A stretch of DNA of 64,000 bases from Allobosea sp. Tri-44 (lineage in GTDB: Bacteria > Pseudomonadota > Alphaproteobacteria > Rhizobiales > Beijerinckiaceae). Below are positions 42,063 to 50,019 of the stretch, piece after piece. The stretch is from NCBI RefSeq assembly GCF_004123845.1, contig NZ_NBDP01000015.1, positions 124,001-188,000 on the forward strand, read 5' to 3'. The notes beneath the pieces were generated by a model. The model was given only the letters and a program-made list of their open reading frames with translations, was not told the DNA's origin and did no database searches. The first letter of the stretch is position 1. Every line of letters starts with the position of its first letter. Both the position numbers and the translations under genes were made by a program.

Positions 42063-42446
42063 ATGACCACCAGCCGCAACGCCCTCGCGGGCATCGCCCT
42101 GATCGGCACGCTCGCCCTTGGCGGACTAGCCTTGGCCCAGGGCCATCAGGGGCATGGCGGTCACAGCACAGCGACACCGGCCGCTTCCGATACGCCGGCG
42201 ACGCAGGCCTACAAGGCGGCCAACGACAAGATGCACAAGGAGATGGGCGTCGCCTTCAGCGGCGATCCGGATGTCGACTTCGTCCGCGGCATGATCCCGC
42301 ACCATCGGGGCGCGGTCGACATGGCCAAGGTCGTGCTCGCCCATGGCAAGGACCCCGAGCTGCGCAAGCTCGCCGAAGCCGTGATCACCGAGCAGGAAAA
42401 GGAGATCGCCTTCATGCGCGAGTGGCGGAAAAAGCGCGGCAAGTGA
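42063..42446 (+). CDS. Exported DUF305 protein
   Basis: A 127-residue periplasmic protein: signal peptide ending GGLALAQ, a His-rich mature N-terminus (GHQGHGGHS), then one DUF305 domain with FVRGMIPHHRGAVDMAKVVL and EQEKEIAFMREWRKK. The MIPHH and Met-rich pattern resembles ferritin-like helical proteins such as CopM that bind copper. It may handle copper, as may the HMA and DUF411 proteins on the other side of the sox locus. Inference from family. Confidence 0.85.
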   Translation: MTTSRNALAGIALIGTLALGGLALAQGHQGHGGHSTATPAASDTPATQAYKAANDKMHKEMGVAFSGDPDVDFVRGMIPHHRGAVDMAKVVLAHGKDPELRKLAEAVITEQEKEIAFMREWRKKRGK

Positions 42447-42624
42447 TCGCCTCGCCCGGCCCGCTCCGGATCGACGGATTCGGGGGTGACGTAACGCGAG
42501 CGCTTGCCCTGCAAGGCCGGCGCTGGCAGAGAGGCGGCGCGACTTGCGCCCACGCATACCTGCATGCACAGGCCGCGAAACTCACATAGGCTTCCCTCTC
42601 GCCGTTCGGCCGCTCGCGGGTTCT

Positions 42625-43719
42625 ATGAAGAAGTATCTGGACTATCTCTGGCCGCTCATCGGCCTCGTCGCGGTCATCTGGTCGATCGACCTGCTCTGGG
42701 ACAAGCTCAAGTCCGAGGCCTTGACCAATGAGGCGCTCGCAACCCAGCTCGAACAGGCCGGCCTCTGGGACTCGGTCAGGATCGTCGCCACCGGCATCGG
42801 CCAGAAGATCGCGGTCATTCCGCCCGCCGCCTTCTTCCACGCCGGGCTCGCGACGCTCGTCGCCTATGCCGCACTCGCCTGGTACGACCGGATCGCGCTG
42901 CTGCATTTGCACCGCGAGAAGGGCATTTCCTGGGCCTATATCTCGCTCTGCTCCTTCGTCACCTATGCGCTCTCGCATAATATCGGCGCCTCGGTCTTTT
43001 CGGGCGGCATGGTGCGCTATCGCGCCTATCACGCGAAGGGCCTGAGCGGGCCTGAGATCGCGGTGCTGGTGGCGCTCTGCTCCTTCACCTTCGCCTTCGG
43101 CACCATCCTGCTGATGGGGCTCGTTCTGATCGGCGAACCTCAGATCCTGCGACCGCTGCACCGGCTTTCCGACTGGTTCGGCATCGGCGACAAGCAGGCG
43201 CGCCTGATCGGCTTTGGCCTGCTCGCCTTCTGCGTGCTCTATACGATCGGCTCCTGGCTGCGCTTCAAGCCGCTGAAGATCGGCTCGTTCGAGCTGGTCT
43301 ATCCGCGCCTGCCGATCGTCGCCCGGCAATATCTCGCCGCTCCGCTTGAACTGATGGGCGCCGCCGGCATCATCTATTTCGCGCTACCGGAGCAGGGCAA
43401 TCCCGGCTTCTTCATCGTGCTCGGCGCCTTCCTGATCTCGTTCTCAGCCGGACTGCTCAGCCAGGTGCCGGGCGGGGTCGGCGTGATGGAAGCGGTCTTC
43501 CTCGCGGTAATGCCCGGCGTGCCGGCCCCGGCCGTCTTCGCGGCGCTGCTAATCTGGCGGTTGTTCTACCTGATCATTCCGCTGGTCATCTCGCTGCCGA
43601 TCGTGCTCGCCTTCGAGCGGGCGCAGTTGCGCAAGGCGCTGGCGCACGAAACCCAGGTGAAGGCGCAGGAGCAGGCAGCAGCCAAGGCGGCGGCCCTGCA
43701 CATCGACAAGCCGGAGTGA
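42625..43719 (+). CDS. Lysylphosphatidylglycerol synthase-like membrane protein (UPF0104)
   Basis: A 364-residue inner-membrane protein with about eight to nine hydrophobic segments, resembling the transmembrane part of MprF and the UPF0104/YbhN family. Typical segments are SLCSFVTYALSHNIGASVF and SQVPGGVGVMEAVFLAVMPG. It lacks the soluble lysyltransferase domain, so it is probably a lipid flippase-like or related membrane protein of unknown substrate. It follows the DUF305 gene by 178 bp; cotranscription with sox genes is uncertain. The start is MKKYLDYLWPL; upstream open codons do not look like protein. Confidence 0.8.
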   Translation: MKKYLDYLWPLIGLVAVIWSIDLLWDKLKSEALTNEALATQLEQAGLWDSVRIVATGIGQKIAVIPPAAFFHAGLATLVAYAALAWYDRIALLHLHREKGISWAYISLCSFVTYALSHNIGASVFSGGMVRYRAYHAKGLSGPEIAVLVALCSFTFAFGTILLMGLVLIGEPQILRPLHRLSDWFGIGDKQARLIGFGLLAFCVLYTIGSWLRFKPLKIGSFELVYPRLPIVARQYLAAPLELMGAAGIIYFALPEQGNPGFFIVLGAFLISFSAGLLSQVPGGVGVMEAVFLAVMPGVPAPAVFAALLIWRLFYLIIPLVISLPIVLAFERAQLRKALAHETQVKAQEQAAAKAAALHIDKPE

Positions 43720-43723
43720 CGCT

Positions 43724-44611
43724 TCAGCGCTTCAGCGCGATCGCCGCCGCCCCGAACATCAGGAGGCTGCCGATCGCCTCGGCCGGGCCGAACGGCTCGC
43801 CGAGCGCGAACACGCCGGCTCCGACTGCGACTGCCGGGCTGATGAAGGCGTAGAGCCCGGCCCGGAAGGCGCCCCAGTCGCGCACCAGCCGCAGATAGAT
43901 CGTGAAGCCGATCAGCGAGCCGCCGACGACCAGCACCGCCAGCGCAGGCAGCGTCGGCCAGGAGAGCAGCGCACTGAAATGCGCCGGCGTCACGTTCTCC
44001 AGCAGGCCGGACATCAGGCAGAGCCCGAAGCCGCCGATCAGCGTCTGCCAGCCGGCCAGCGTCAGCGTCGGGATGCGGCCCATCACCGGCCGCGACCAGA
44101 CCGCGCCGAAGCAGTAGAGCAGCGTGCCGGCGGCGACCGCCGCCAGCCCCCAGAGTTCGAGCGGTCCGCCCTTGGCCGCTGCAAATCCGCCGAGCGCGCG
44201 TGTCGAGAACAGGAAGCCGAGGCCGATCGCGCCGAGACCGATCGCCGCGAGCTTGCGCCCGCCGATCGCATGCCCCTCGATGAGATAGCTGGCGATGATG
44301 GTGAAGATCGGGATGGTAGCGAAGTTGACGATCGCCGCGAGCCCGGTCGGCGCCTGGGCCGTGCCCCAGAACAGCAGGGTGTAGTTGCCGGTGTTGAGCA
44401 GCAGCGCGGTCATGATCACGCGCGGCCAGGCCTCGCTTGGCACCCGCAGTACGTCGCGGCCGGCCCAGGCCAGCATCAGCGCTCCGGCGATGACGAAACG
44501 CGACGCCGCGAGGAAGACCGGCGGCACATGCTGCGCGCCGACCTTGATCGGCAGCCAGGTCAGCCCCCAGACGAGGCACATCAGCGCGAAGAAGGCGGCA
44601 TTGCGGGACAT
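43724..44611 (-). CDS. EamA/DMT-family transporter
   Basis: A 295-residue ten-helix drug/metabolite transporter with two EamA repeats. It begins MSRNAAFFALMCLVWGLTWLPIK, the usual family opening (as ALMCLVWGLTWLPIK). Each half contains the inner-membrane helix pairs, and the C-terminus reads LGEPFGPAEAIGSLLMFGAA. Probably an exporter of an amino acid or metabolite. It is transcribed away from an XRE-cupin regulator, which would be its regulator. The start at 44611 was preferred to 44659 because the extension is not membrane-like. Confidence 0.88.
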   Translation of the reverse strand: MSRNAAFFALMCLVWGLTWLPIKVGAQHVPPVFLAASRFVIAGALMLAWAGRDVLRVPSEAWPRVIMTALLLNTGNYTLLFWGTAQAPTGLAAIVNFATIPIFTIIASYLIEGHAIGGRKLAAIGLGAIGLGFLFSTRALGGFAAAKGGPLELWGLAAVAAGTLLYCFGAVWSRPVMGRIPTLTLAGWQTLIGGFGLCLMSGLLENVTPAHFSALLSWPTLPALAVLVVGGSLIGFTIYLRLVRDWGAFRAGLYAFISPAVAVGAGVFALGEPFGPAEAIGSLLMFGAAAIALKR

Positions 44612-44743
44612 GGCTGCGCTTAGCGAGAGTGGCGGGAAGGACCAATGCCGGCCCAGCATGCGGCCATGGCGTTGATGGAGGAGCGCCTACCCCGTCCTCT
44701 GGCCAACGTCCTTGCCGCGCTCTATTATAAGAGAATCAAGGGT

Positions 44744-45304
44744 ATGATGATGGACGATCTCGCGTCAAGATTGGCGGAACGCCTGCGCAGCGAGCGCGAG
44801 ATGCGCGGCTGGAGCCTGAACGACCTCGCCGAGCGCTCCGGCGTCTCGCGCGCGATGATCAGCCGGATCGAGCGCGGCGAGGCGAGCCCGACCGCGGTGT
44901 TGCTCGGCCGGCTCTCCGGAGCCTTTGGCCTGACCCTGTCGAACCTGCTCGCGCGGATCGAGAATGCCGGCGAGCGCGTCCGCCGCGCCACGGAGCAGCC
45001 GCTCTGGCGCGATCCGGAGACCGGCTTCGTCCGCCGCGCGATCTCGCCAGCCGGCAATGGCGATCTCGAGCTCGTCGCCGGCGAATTGCCGCCCGGCGCC
45101 GCGATCGCTTATCCCGCGAGTTCCTACGCCTTCATCCGCCAGCAGATCTGGATGCAGTCAGGCCTGCTCGACTTCGACGAAGGCGGCATCGTCACGCGGC
45201 TTGAGGCCGGTGACTGCATGGAGCTCGGCCCGCCCAGCGATTGCCGCTTCAGCAATCCCGGCACCGAGCCGGCGCGCTATCTCGTCGTCGTAAGCAGGCG
45301 CTGA
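44744..45304 (+). CDS. XRE-cupin transcriptional regulator
   Basis: About 186 residues: an N-terminal XRE HTH (MRGWSLNDLAERSGVSRAMI, then SRIERGEASPT) and a C-terminal cupin sensor (LDFDEGGIVTRLEAGDCMEL). Three consecutive ATG codons at 44744-44752 follow AAGGG; any could start. Regulators of this type respond to small metabolites and commonly control a neighbouring EamA exporter, which here is divergent. An AT-rich ATTATAAG motif upstream may be part of the promoter. Confidence 0.85.
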   Translation: MMMDDLASRLAERLRSEREMRGWSLNDLAERSGVSRAMISRIERGEASPTAVLLGRLSGAFGLTLSNLLARIENAGERVRRATEQPLWRDPETGFVRRAISPAGNGDLELVAGELPPGAAIAYPASSYAFIRQQIWMQSGLLDFDEGGIVTRLEAGDCMELGPPSDCRFSNPGTEPARYLVVVSRR

Positions 45305-45310
45305 GTTCCG

Positions 45311-47434
45311 TCAGACGCTCCCCACCGTCCTGAGCTTGGCCCGCGGATGGATCTCGCTCTGCGAGAGCACCGGGGTCTCGCGGCGGAAGCGCTCGATGAT
45401 CTGGCGCACGAAGGGCCGCGCCATGCCGGAGGTGACCAGCGACGGCATCTCGCCGAGGCGCGCCGCCTCCTCGAACTTGTCGCGCACCTGATGGACGAAG
45501 TCCTGAAGCCGCGAGGGCTGCATGGCGAGGTGACGGTCCTCGCCCTGGCCGACGATCGATTCGGCAAAGACGCTCTCCCAGGCCGGCGACATGGTGATGA
45601 TCGGCAATTGTCCATGCTGGTTGGAGAACTGCGCGCAGATCTGGCGGGCGAGGCGGACGCGGACATGCTCGGCGATGTCGCGCGGATTCTTGATGGCGCC
45701 CGCGACCTCGGCGATGCCCTCGACGATCGTGCCGAGATCGCGGATCGAGATGCGCTCGGAGAGCAGCAATTGTAGCACGCGCTGGATGCCGGTGGTCGAG
45801 ATCTGGTTCGGCACGATCTCCTTGACCAGGTCGGCATGATCCTTGGGCAATTCGCGCAGGAGCTTCTGCACCTCGCCATGGGAGAGCAGCTCCGGCATGT
45901 GCGACTTCAGCACCTCAGTGAGATGGGTCGAGATCACGGTCGCGGCGTCGACCACGGTGTAGCCGCGCAATTGCGCCTCGTCCTGCAGTGCCCCGTCGAT
46001 CCAGGTCGCCGGAAGACCGAAGGTCGGCTCCAGCACGTTGTGGCCAGGCAGCGTGACGCTTCCCCCCATCGGGTCCATCGCCATGTATTGGCCGGGATAG
46101 ACCATGCCGTGCCCGGCATCGATCTCCTTGATCTTGATGAAGTAGTGGTTGGCCTCGAGCTGGACGTTGTCGACGATGCGCACGGCCGGCATGACGAAGC
46201 CGAGCTCGGCGGCGAGTTGGCGCCGCAGCGCCCTGACCTGATCCGTCAGCCGGTCGGCGCCGCCGGGCGCATTCACCAGCGGCAGCAGGCCGTAGCCGAT
46301 CTCGATCTTGAGTTCGTCGAGCTTGAGCAGATCGTTGAGGGTCTCTTCCTTCGGCGTGCCGTCGGGCGCAAGCGGCGAGGCCGCCTGCGCCTGCACGGCG
46401 GCTTCCGTCTCACGCGCCTTGGCGAGGCGGCCGAAATGGCGCGCCAGCCAGCCCGAGCCGGCGGCAAGGACGAGGAAGGGCAGCATCGGAATGCCGGGGA
46501 GGACCGCGATCAGCAGCATCACCGCCGCCGACATGCCGAGCGCCTTGGGATAGCCCGAGAGCTGCTTGCCGAGCGCCTTGTCGGCGGCGCCGCGCACGCC
46601 CGATTTCGAGACCAGCAGGCCCGCCGCCGTCGAGACGATCAGCGCCGGGATCTGGCTGACGAGGCCGTCGCCGACGGTCAGCAGCGTGTAGCTGTGCGCC
46701 GCCGCGCCGAAGCTCATGCCCTGCTGCGCCACGCCGATGATGATGCCGCCGATCACGTTGATGAAGGTGATCAGCAGGCCCGCGATCGCGTCGCCGCGCA
46801 CGAACTTCGAGGCGCCGTCCATCGAGCCGAAGAAGTTGGCCTCGTCCTCCAGCGCCTTGCGCCTGGCCTTGGCGACGTCCTGATCGATCAGACCGGCTGA
46901 AAGGTCGGCGTCGATCGCCATCTGCTTGCCGGGCAAGGCATCGAGGGCAAAGCGTGCAGCGACCTCGGCGATGCGGCCCGAGCCTTTGGTGATGACGACG
47001 AAGTTGACGATGATCAGGATGGTGAAGACGATCACCCCGATCACGAAATTGCCGCTCATCACGAAATTGCCGAAGGCTTCGATGACGTGGCCGGCGGCCG
47101 CCGTGCCCTCATGGCCATGGGCGAGGATCAGGCGTGTCGAGGCGAGGTTCAGCGCCAGCCGCAGCATCGTCACGATCAGCAGCACGGTCGGGAAGGCCGA
47201 GAACTCCAGCGGCTCCTCGATGAACAGCGCCGTCATCAGGACGAGCACCGAGAGGATGATCGAAAGCGCCAGCAGCATGTCGAGCAGCATCGCCGGCAGC
47301 GGGAAGATCAGCACCACGAGGATGCCCATCACGCCGATGGCGAGGAACAGGTCCGGCCGGTTGAGCAGCGCGCCCATCTGGCCGCGCGTCGGCATCTGCA
47401 TGCCCCCGCCGCTGCCTGCCGTCACATCGCTCAT
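45311..47434 (-). CDS. flhA: Flagellar biosynthesis protein FlhA
   Basis: A 707-residue core component of the flagellar type III export gate. About eight N-terminal transmembrane helices contain the conserved FHIPEP region, visible as EVAARFALDALPGKQMAID and GAADKALGKQL. The C-terminal half is the cytoplasmic substrate- and chaperone-docking domain (VVDAATVISTHLTEVLKSH). The start MSDVTAGSGGG is preferred over an ATG 18 codons upstream. Located apart from the fliF operon but preceded by a CtrA-like box at 47507-47521. Confidence 0.96.
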   Translation of the reverse strand: MSDVTAGSGGGMQMPTRGQMGALLNRPDLFLAIGVMGILVVLIFPLPAMLLDMLLALSIILSVLVLMTALFIEEPLEFSAFPTVLLIVTMLRLALNLASTRLILAHGHEGTAAAGHVIEAFGNFVMSGNFVIGVIVFTILIIVNFVVITKGSGRIAEVAARFALDALPGKQMAIDADLSAGLIDQDVAKARRKALEDEANFFGSMDGASKFVRGDAIAGLLITFINVIGGIIIGVAQQGMSFGAAAHSYTLLTVGDGLVSQIPALIVSTAAGLLVSKSGVRGAADKALGKQLSGYPKALGMSAAVMLLIAVLPGIPMLPFLVLAAGSGWLARHFGRLAKARETEAAVQAQAASPLAPDGTPKEETLNDLLKLDELKIEIGYGLLPLVNAPGGADRLTDQVRALRRQLAAELGFVMPAVRIVDNVQLEANHYFIKIKEIDAGHGMVYPGQYMAMDPMGGSVTLPGHNVLEPTFGLPATWIDGALQDEAQLRGYTVVDAATVISTHLTEVLKSHMPELLSHGEVQKLLRELPKDHADLVKEIVPNQISTTGIQRVLQLLLSERISIRDLGTIVEGIAEVAGAIKNPRDIAEHVRVRLARQICAQFSNQHGQLPIITMSPAWESVFAESIVGQGEDRHLAMQPSRLQDFVHQVRDKFEEAARLGEMPSLVTSGMARPFVRQIIERFRRETPVLSQSEIHPRAKLRTVGSV

Positions 47435-47506
47435 CGACCAGAAGCTCCCACGCGTCGCCCGTGGCCGGGCGGCTGTCGTACCCGGCAATTCTTGCCGAGC
47501 GCATGG

Positions 47507-47521
47507 TGAACGAGTGGTTAA
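47507..47521 (-). promoter_or_regulatory. CtrA-like box upstream of flhA
   Basis: On the minus strand the sequence reads TTAA-CCACTCG-TTCA, a seven-of-eight match to the CtrA half-site pair TTAA-N7-TTAA. It lies about 75-90 bp upstream of the flhA start. In Caulobacter the flhA promoter is a CtrA target, which supports this call. Confidence 0.55.
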
Positions 47522-47662
47522 GAAGCCTCAAAAAAATCCCGTCTGGAACCTTTCCCTGAACGGGCTGTTATCGAATGGCCGCGTTGTGGCCGCATTCGGC
47601 CAGCCAACTCGCACGGGGTCGACGACATCGGCCGTAAAGGCCGAAGCCTTCTGGAGGATATC

Positions 47663-47980
47663 TTGGATAGACGTTCATTTATGGTCAGCCTTTTCGGCGG
47701 TCTCGCCGCCGCCAGCGTCGGCGGCATGGGCATTGTCCAGGCTGCAACTGCAGCTCCCGCTGCTCCGCTGCCGAGCCCGGAAGAGCTCGCTCCGGCGCTG
47801 AAAGCAGGCCTCGACAAGACCGATGCCGATTTCAGCCAGGTCGTGGTCCGTGACCGCGTCGTCGTTCGTCGGCCCAGGCCTTATCGCCGCCCCGTCGTCG
47901 TACGCCGCACCGTCGTGGTGCGCCGGCCGAGGCCTTATCGTCGCCCGGTCGTCGTGCGCCGGCGCGTGATCTACCGCTGA
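47663..47980 (+). CDS. Exported small protein with Arg/Val-rich repeated tail (paralogue 1)
   Basis: A 105-residue protein from a TTG start with CTGGAGG upstream. The N-terminus DRRSFMVSLFGGLAAASVGG is Tat-signal-like. A short Pro/Ala linker and the helix PSPEELAPALKAGLDKTDADFSQ follow (key core LDKTDADFSQ). The tail from about residue 60 consists of two near-identical units VVVRRPRPYRRPVVVRR. The same N-terminus, helix and LDKTDADFSQ occur in the gene at 49681 with a Tyr/Arg tail. The family has no function known to me; the strongly basic tail suggests binding to polyanions such as nucleic acid, lipopolysaccharide or peptidoglycan-associated polymers. Confidence 0.72.
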   Translation: MDRRSFMVSLFGGLAAASVGGMGIVQAATAAPAAPLPSPEELAPALKAGLDKTDADFSQVVVRDRVVVRRPRPYRRPVVVRRTVVVRRPRPYRRPVVVRRRVIYR

Positions 47981-47993
47981 GAACCAAGCCTAT

Positions 47994-48019
47994 CGACGGG
48001 CGGCCCTGGCCGCCCGTCG
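47994..48019 (+). terminator. Hairpin after paralogue 1
   Basis: CGACGGGCGGCC (47994-48005) and GGCCGCCCGTCG (48008-48019) form a perfect 12-bp stem 14 bp after the stop codon. It is followed by CCTTTG rather than a long T-run. Probably an intrinsic terminator of moderate strength, or an mRNA 3'-end stabiliser. Confidence 0.55.
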
Positions 48020-48063
48020 CCTTTGAAGCGGCGCCAAGACCGTCTGTCGGAGGGACGAGCCTT

Positions 48064-49494
48064 TTGAACGAGGGACGCGAGAGCTCAGGCGAGATCGTCA
48101 CCGACATCCCGGCGAGGCTCGACCGCTTGCCCTGGTCACGCTTCCACACGCTTGTGGTCGTCGCACTCGGCATCACCTGGATCCTCGACGGGCTCGAGGT
48201 CACCCTCGCCGGCGCCGTATCGGGCGCCCTCAAGGAAAGCCCGGTGCTGCGCTTCACCAACACCGAGGTCGGGATGGCGGGCGCCGCCTATCTCGCCGGC
48301 GCGGTCCTCGGCGCGGTTTTCTTCGGTTGGCTGACTGATCGGCTTGGCCGCAAGAAGCTCTTCACCATCACCGTTCTCGTCTATCTGAGCGCGACCGCCG
48401 CGACCGCCTTCTCCTGGAACCTGTGGAGTTTCCTGCTCTTCCGCTTCGTGACCGGGATGGGCATCGGCGGCGAATACACCGCAATCAATTCGGCGATCCA
48501 GGAGCTCGTGCCGGCGCGCGTGCGCGGCTGGACCGATCTCGTGATCAACGGCTCCTTCTGGGTCGGCGCGGCGATCGGTGGCGTTGCCGCCATCATCCTG
48601 CTCGATCCCTCCTTTGTTTCGCCGGACATGGGCTGGCGGCTCGCCTTCTTCATCGGCGCCGTGCTCGGCCTGATCATCATGTTCCTGCGGCAATGGATCC
48701 CGGAGAGTCCGCGCTGGCTGATGAGCCATGGCCGCATCGCCGAGGCCGAGCGCATTGTCGCCCATATCGAATCGTTCTCGCCACCGCAGCCTGCGGCAAA
48801 GCTGCCGACGCTCACCCTGCGCCCGCGCTCGCGCACGCCGATGGGTGAAGTGGCCCACACGCTCTTCGTCACGCACCGGCCGCGCACGTTGGTCGCGCTG
48901 GCGCTGATGACGTCGCAGGCCTTCTTCTACAATGCAATCTTCTTCACCTATGCGCTGATCCTGACCGACTTCTACGGCGTTCCATCGCAGGCGATCGGCT
49001 GGTTCATCCTGCCCTTCGCCGCCGGCAACTTCCTCGGACCGCTCCTGCTCGGCCGGCTCTTCGATACGCTCGGACGGCGTCCCATGATCGCCGGGACTTA
49101 TATCCTGTCCGGTGTTCTCCTGGCCGGGACCGGCTTCCTGTTCGCACGCGAGATGGTCAGCGCAAGCCAGCTCACCATCTGCTGGAGCATCGTCTTCTTC
49201 TTCGCATCCGCGGCGGCGAGTTCGGCGTATCTGACCGTGAGCGAGACCTATCCGCTTGAGATCAGGGCGCTGGCCATCGCGGTGTTCTATTCGCTCGGCA
49301 CCGGGCTCGGCGGCGTCGCCGGTCCCTGGCTCTTCGGCGCGCTGATCGACACCGGCTCGCGGATGAGCGTGCTCGGCGGCTATCTGTTCGGCGCCGTGCT
49401 GATGATCGCTGCCGGGCTGATCGCTTGGCGCTTTGCGGTCAAGGCGGAGCGCCGCTCGCTCGAAGACATCAGCAAGCCGCTGGGAGCGGTCTGA
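48064..49494 (+). CDS. MFS transporter (metabolite:H+ symporter-like)
   Basis: A 476-residue twelve-helix transporter with a TTG start behind CGGAGGGACG. Sugar-porter/aromatic-acid-symporter signatures are visible: GWLTDRLGRKKLF after helix 2, GMGIGGEYTAINSAIQELVP in helix 5 and RQWIPESPRWL at the start of the central loop, with LLGRLFDTLGRRPMI in the second half. The substrate could be an aromatic or organic acid. It stands between the two Arg-rich-tail paralogues, with no visible regulator. Confidence 0.88.
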   Translation: MNEGRESSGEIVTDIPARLDRLPWSRFHTLVVVALGITWILDGLEVTLAGAVSGALKESPVLRFTNTEVGMAGAAYLAGAVLGAVFFGWLTDRLGRKKLFTITVLVYLSATAATAFSWNLWSFLLFRFVTGMGIGGEYTAINSAIQELVPARVRGWTDLVINGSFWVGAAIGGVAAIILLDPSFVSPDMGWRLAFFIGAVLGLIIMFLRQWIPESPRWLMSHGRIAEAERIVAHIESFSPPQPAAKLPTLTLRPRSRTPMGEVAHTLFVTHRPRTLVALALMTSQAFFYNAIFFTYALILTDFYGVPSQAIGWFILPFAAGNFLGPLLLGRLFDTLGRRPMIAGTYILSGVLLAGTGFLFAREMVSASQLTICWSIVFFFASAAASSAYLTVSETYPLEIRALAIAVFYSLGTGLGGVAGPWLFGALIDTGSRMSVLGGYLFGAVLMIAAGLIAWRFAVKAERRSLEDISKPLGAV

Positions 49495-49680
49495 GGATGA
49501 GGCGGACATCGACGAGGCGATTGCGCCTCAGACCGGCACAACAAGCTAACGGCCGGTATCCCGCGCCGTCGGCCCTTTGTGAACCATTGTCACAACGCCA
49601 ACGTGACGATCGGTCAAAAAGGGGAATAGAGTGGCCTCGTGGGAACGCGGCGCCCGGATCGAACCAACTGGAGGCATGAC

Positions 49681-49965
49681 ATGGATCGACGTTCATTCGT
49701 AATGGCGCTGTTCGGCGGTCTCGCCGTTGCCAGCGTCGGCGGCATCGCCGCCTCAGAAGCTGCGCAGCCGAAGCTCGCCCCGCTCCCGGCCAAGAAGCCG
49801 GAAGAGCTGCCGGAGGAACTGAAGGAGGGCCTCGACAAGACCGATGCCGACTTCAGCCAGTACTATTATTATCGCCGGCCGCGCTATTATCGGCGCCATT
49901 ATTATCGCCCGCGCTACTATTACCGTCCGCGGCGCTCCTATTATCGTCGCCGCTACTACTACTGA
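49681..49965 (+). CDS. Exported small protein with Tyr/Arg-rich tail (paralogue 2)
   Basis: A 94-residue protein with GGAGG upstream of the ATG. The N-terminal DRRSFVMALFGGLAVASVGG and the segment PEELPEELKEGLDKTDADFSQ (core LDKTDADFSQ) match paralogue 1 almost residue by residue. The tail from residue ~60 is instead only Tyr, Arg, Pro, His and Ser, with blocks such as YYYYRRPRYYRRHYYRPRY. A Tat- or Sec-exported peptide with an extremely basic, aromatic tail. Low-complexity YRR tails occur in unknown exported proteins of related bacteria. The terminator at 49978 follows directly, indicating a monocistronic gene. Confidence 0.75.
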   Translation: MDRRSFVMALFGGLAVASVGGIAASEAAQPKLAPLPAKKPEELPEELKEGLDKTDADFSQYYYYRRPRYYRRHYYRPRYYYRPRRSYYRRRYYY

Positions 49966-49977
49966 GCGGCAGGGATC

Positions 49978-50001
49978 GGGCCGGGGCTCAAGCCCCGGCC
50001 C
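49978..50001. terminator. Strong hairpin between paralogue 2 and flbD
   Basis: GGGCCGGGGCT (49978-49988) and AGCCCCGGCCC (49991-50001) form an 11-bp perfect stem. It lies between two convergent genes, 12 bp after the stop of paralogue 2 and 18 bp before the flbD stop. GTTTCAGTTTC follows on the plus strand, giving a partly T-rich tail. Likely serves both genes. Confidence 0.65.
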
Positions 50002-50019
50002 GTTTCAGTTTCGGAGCCG

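Noticed and set aside
47870-47968. DNA repeat that could suggest a CRISPR or tandem repeat array
   Set aside because: The two ~50-bp copies are in-frame coding repeats of the VVVRRPRPYRRP unit, with only two copies and no spacers.
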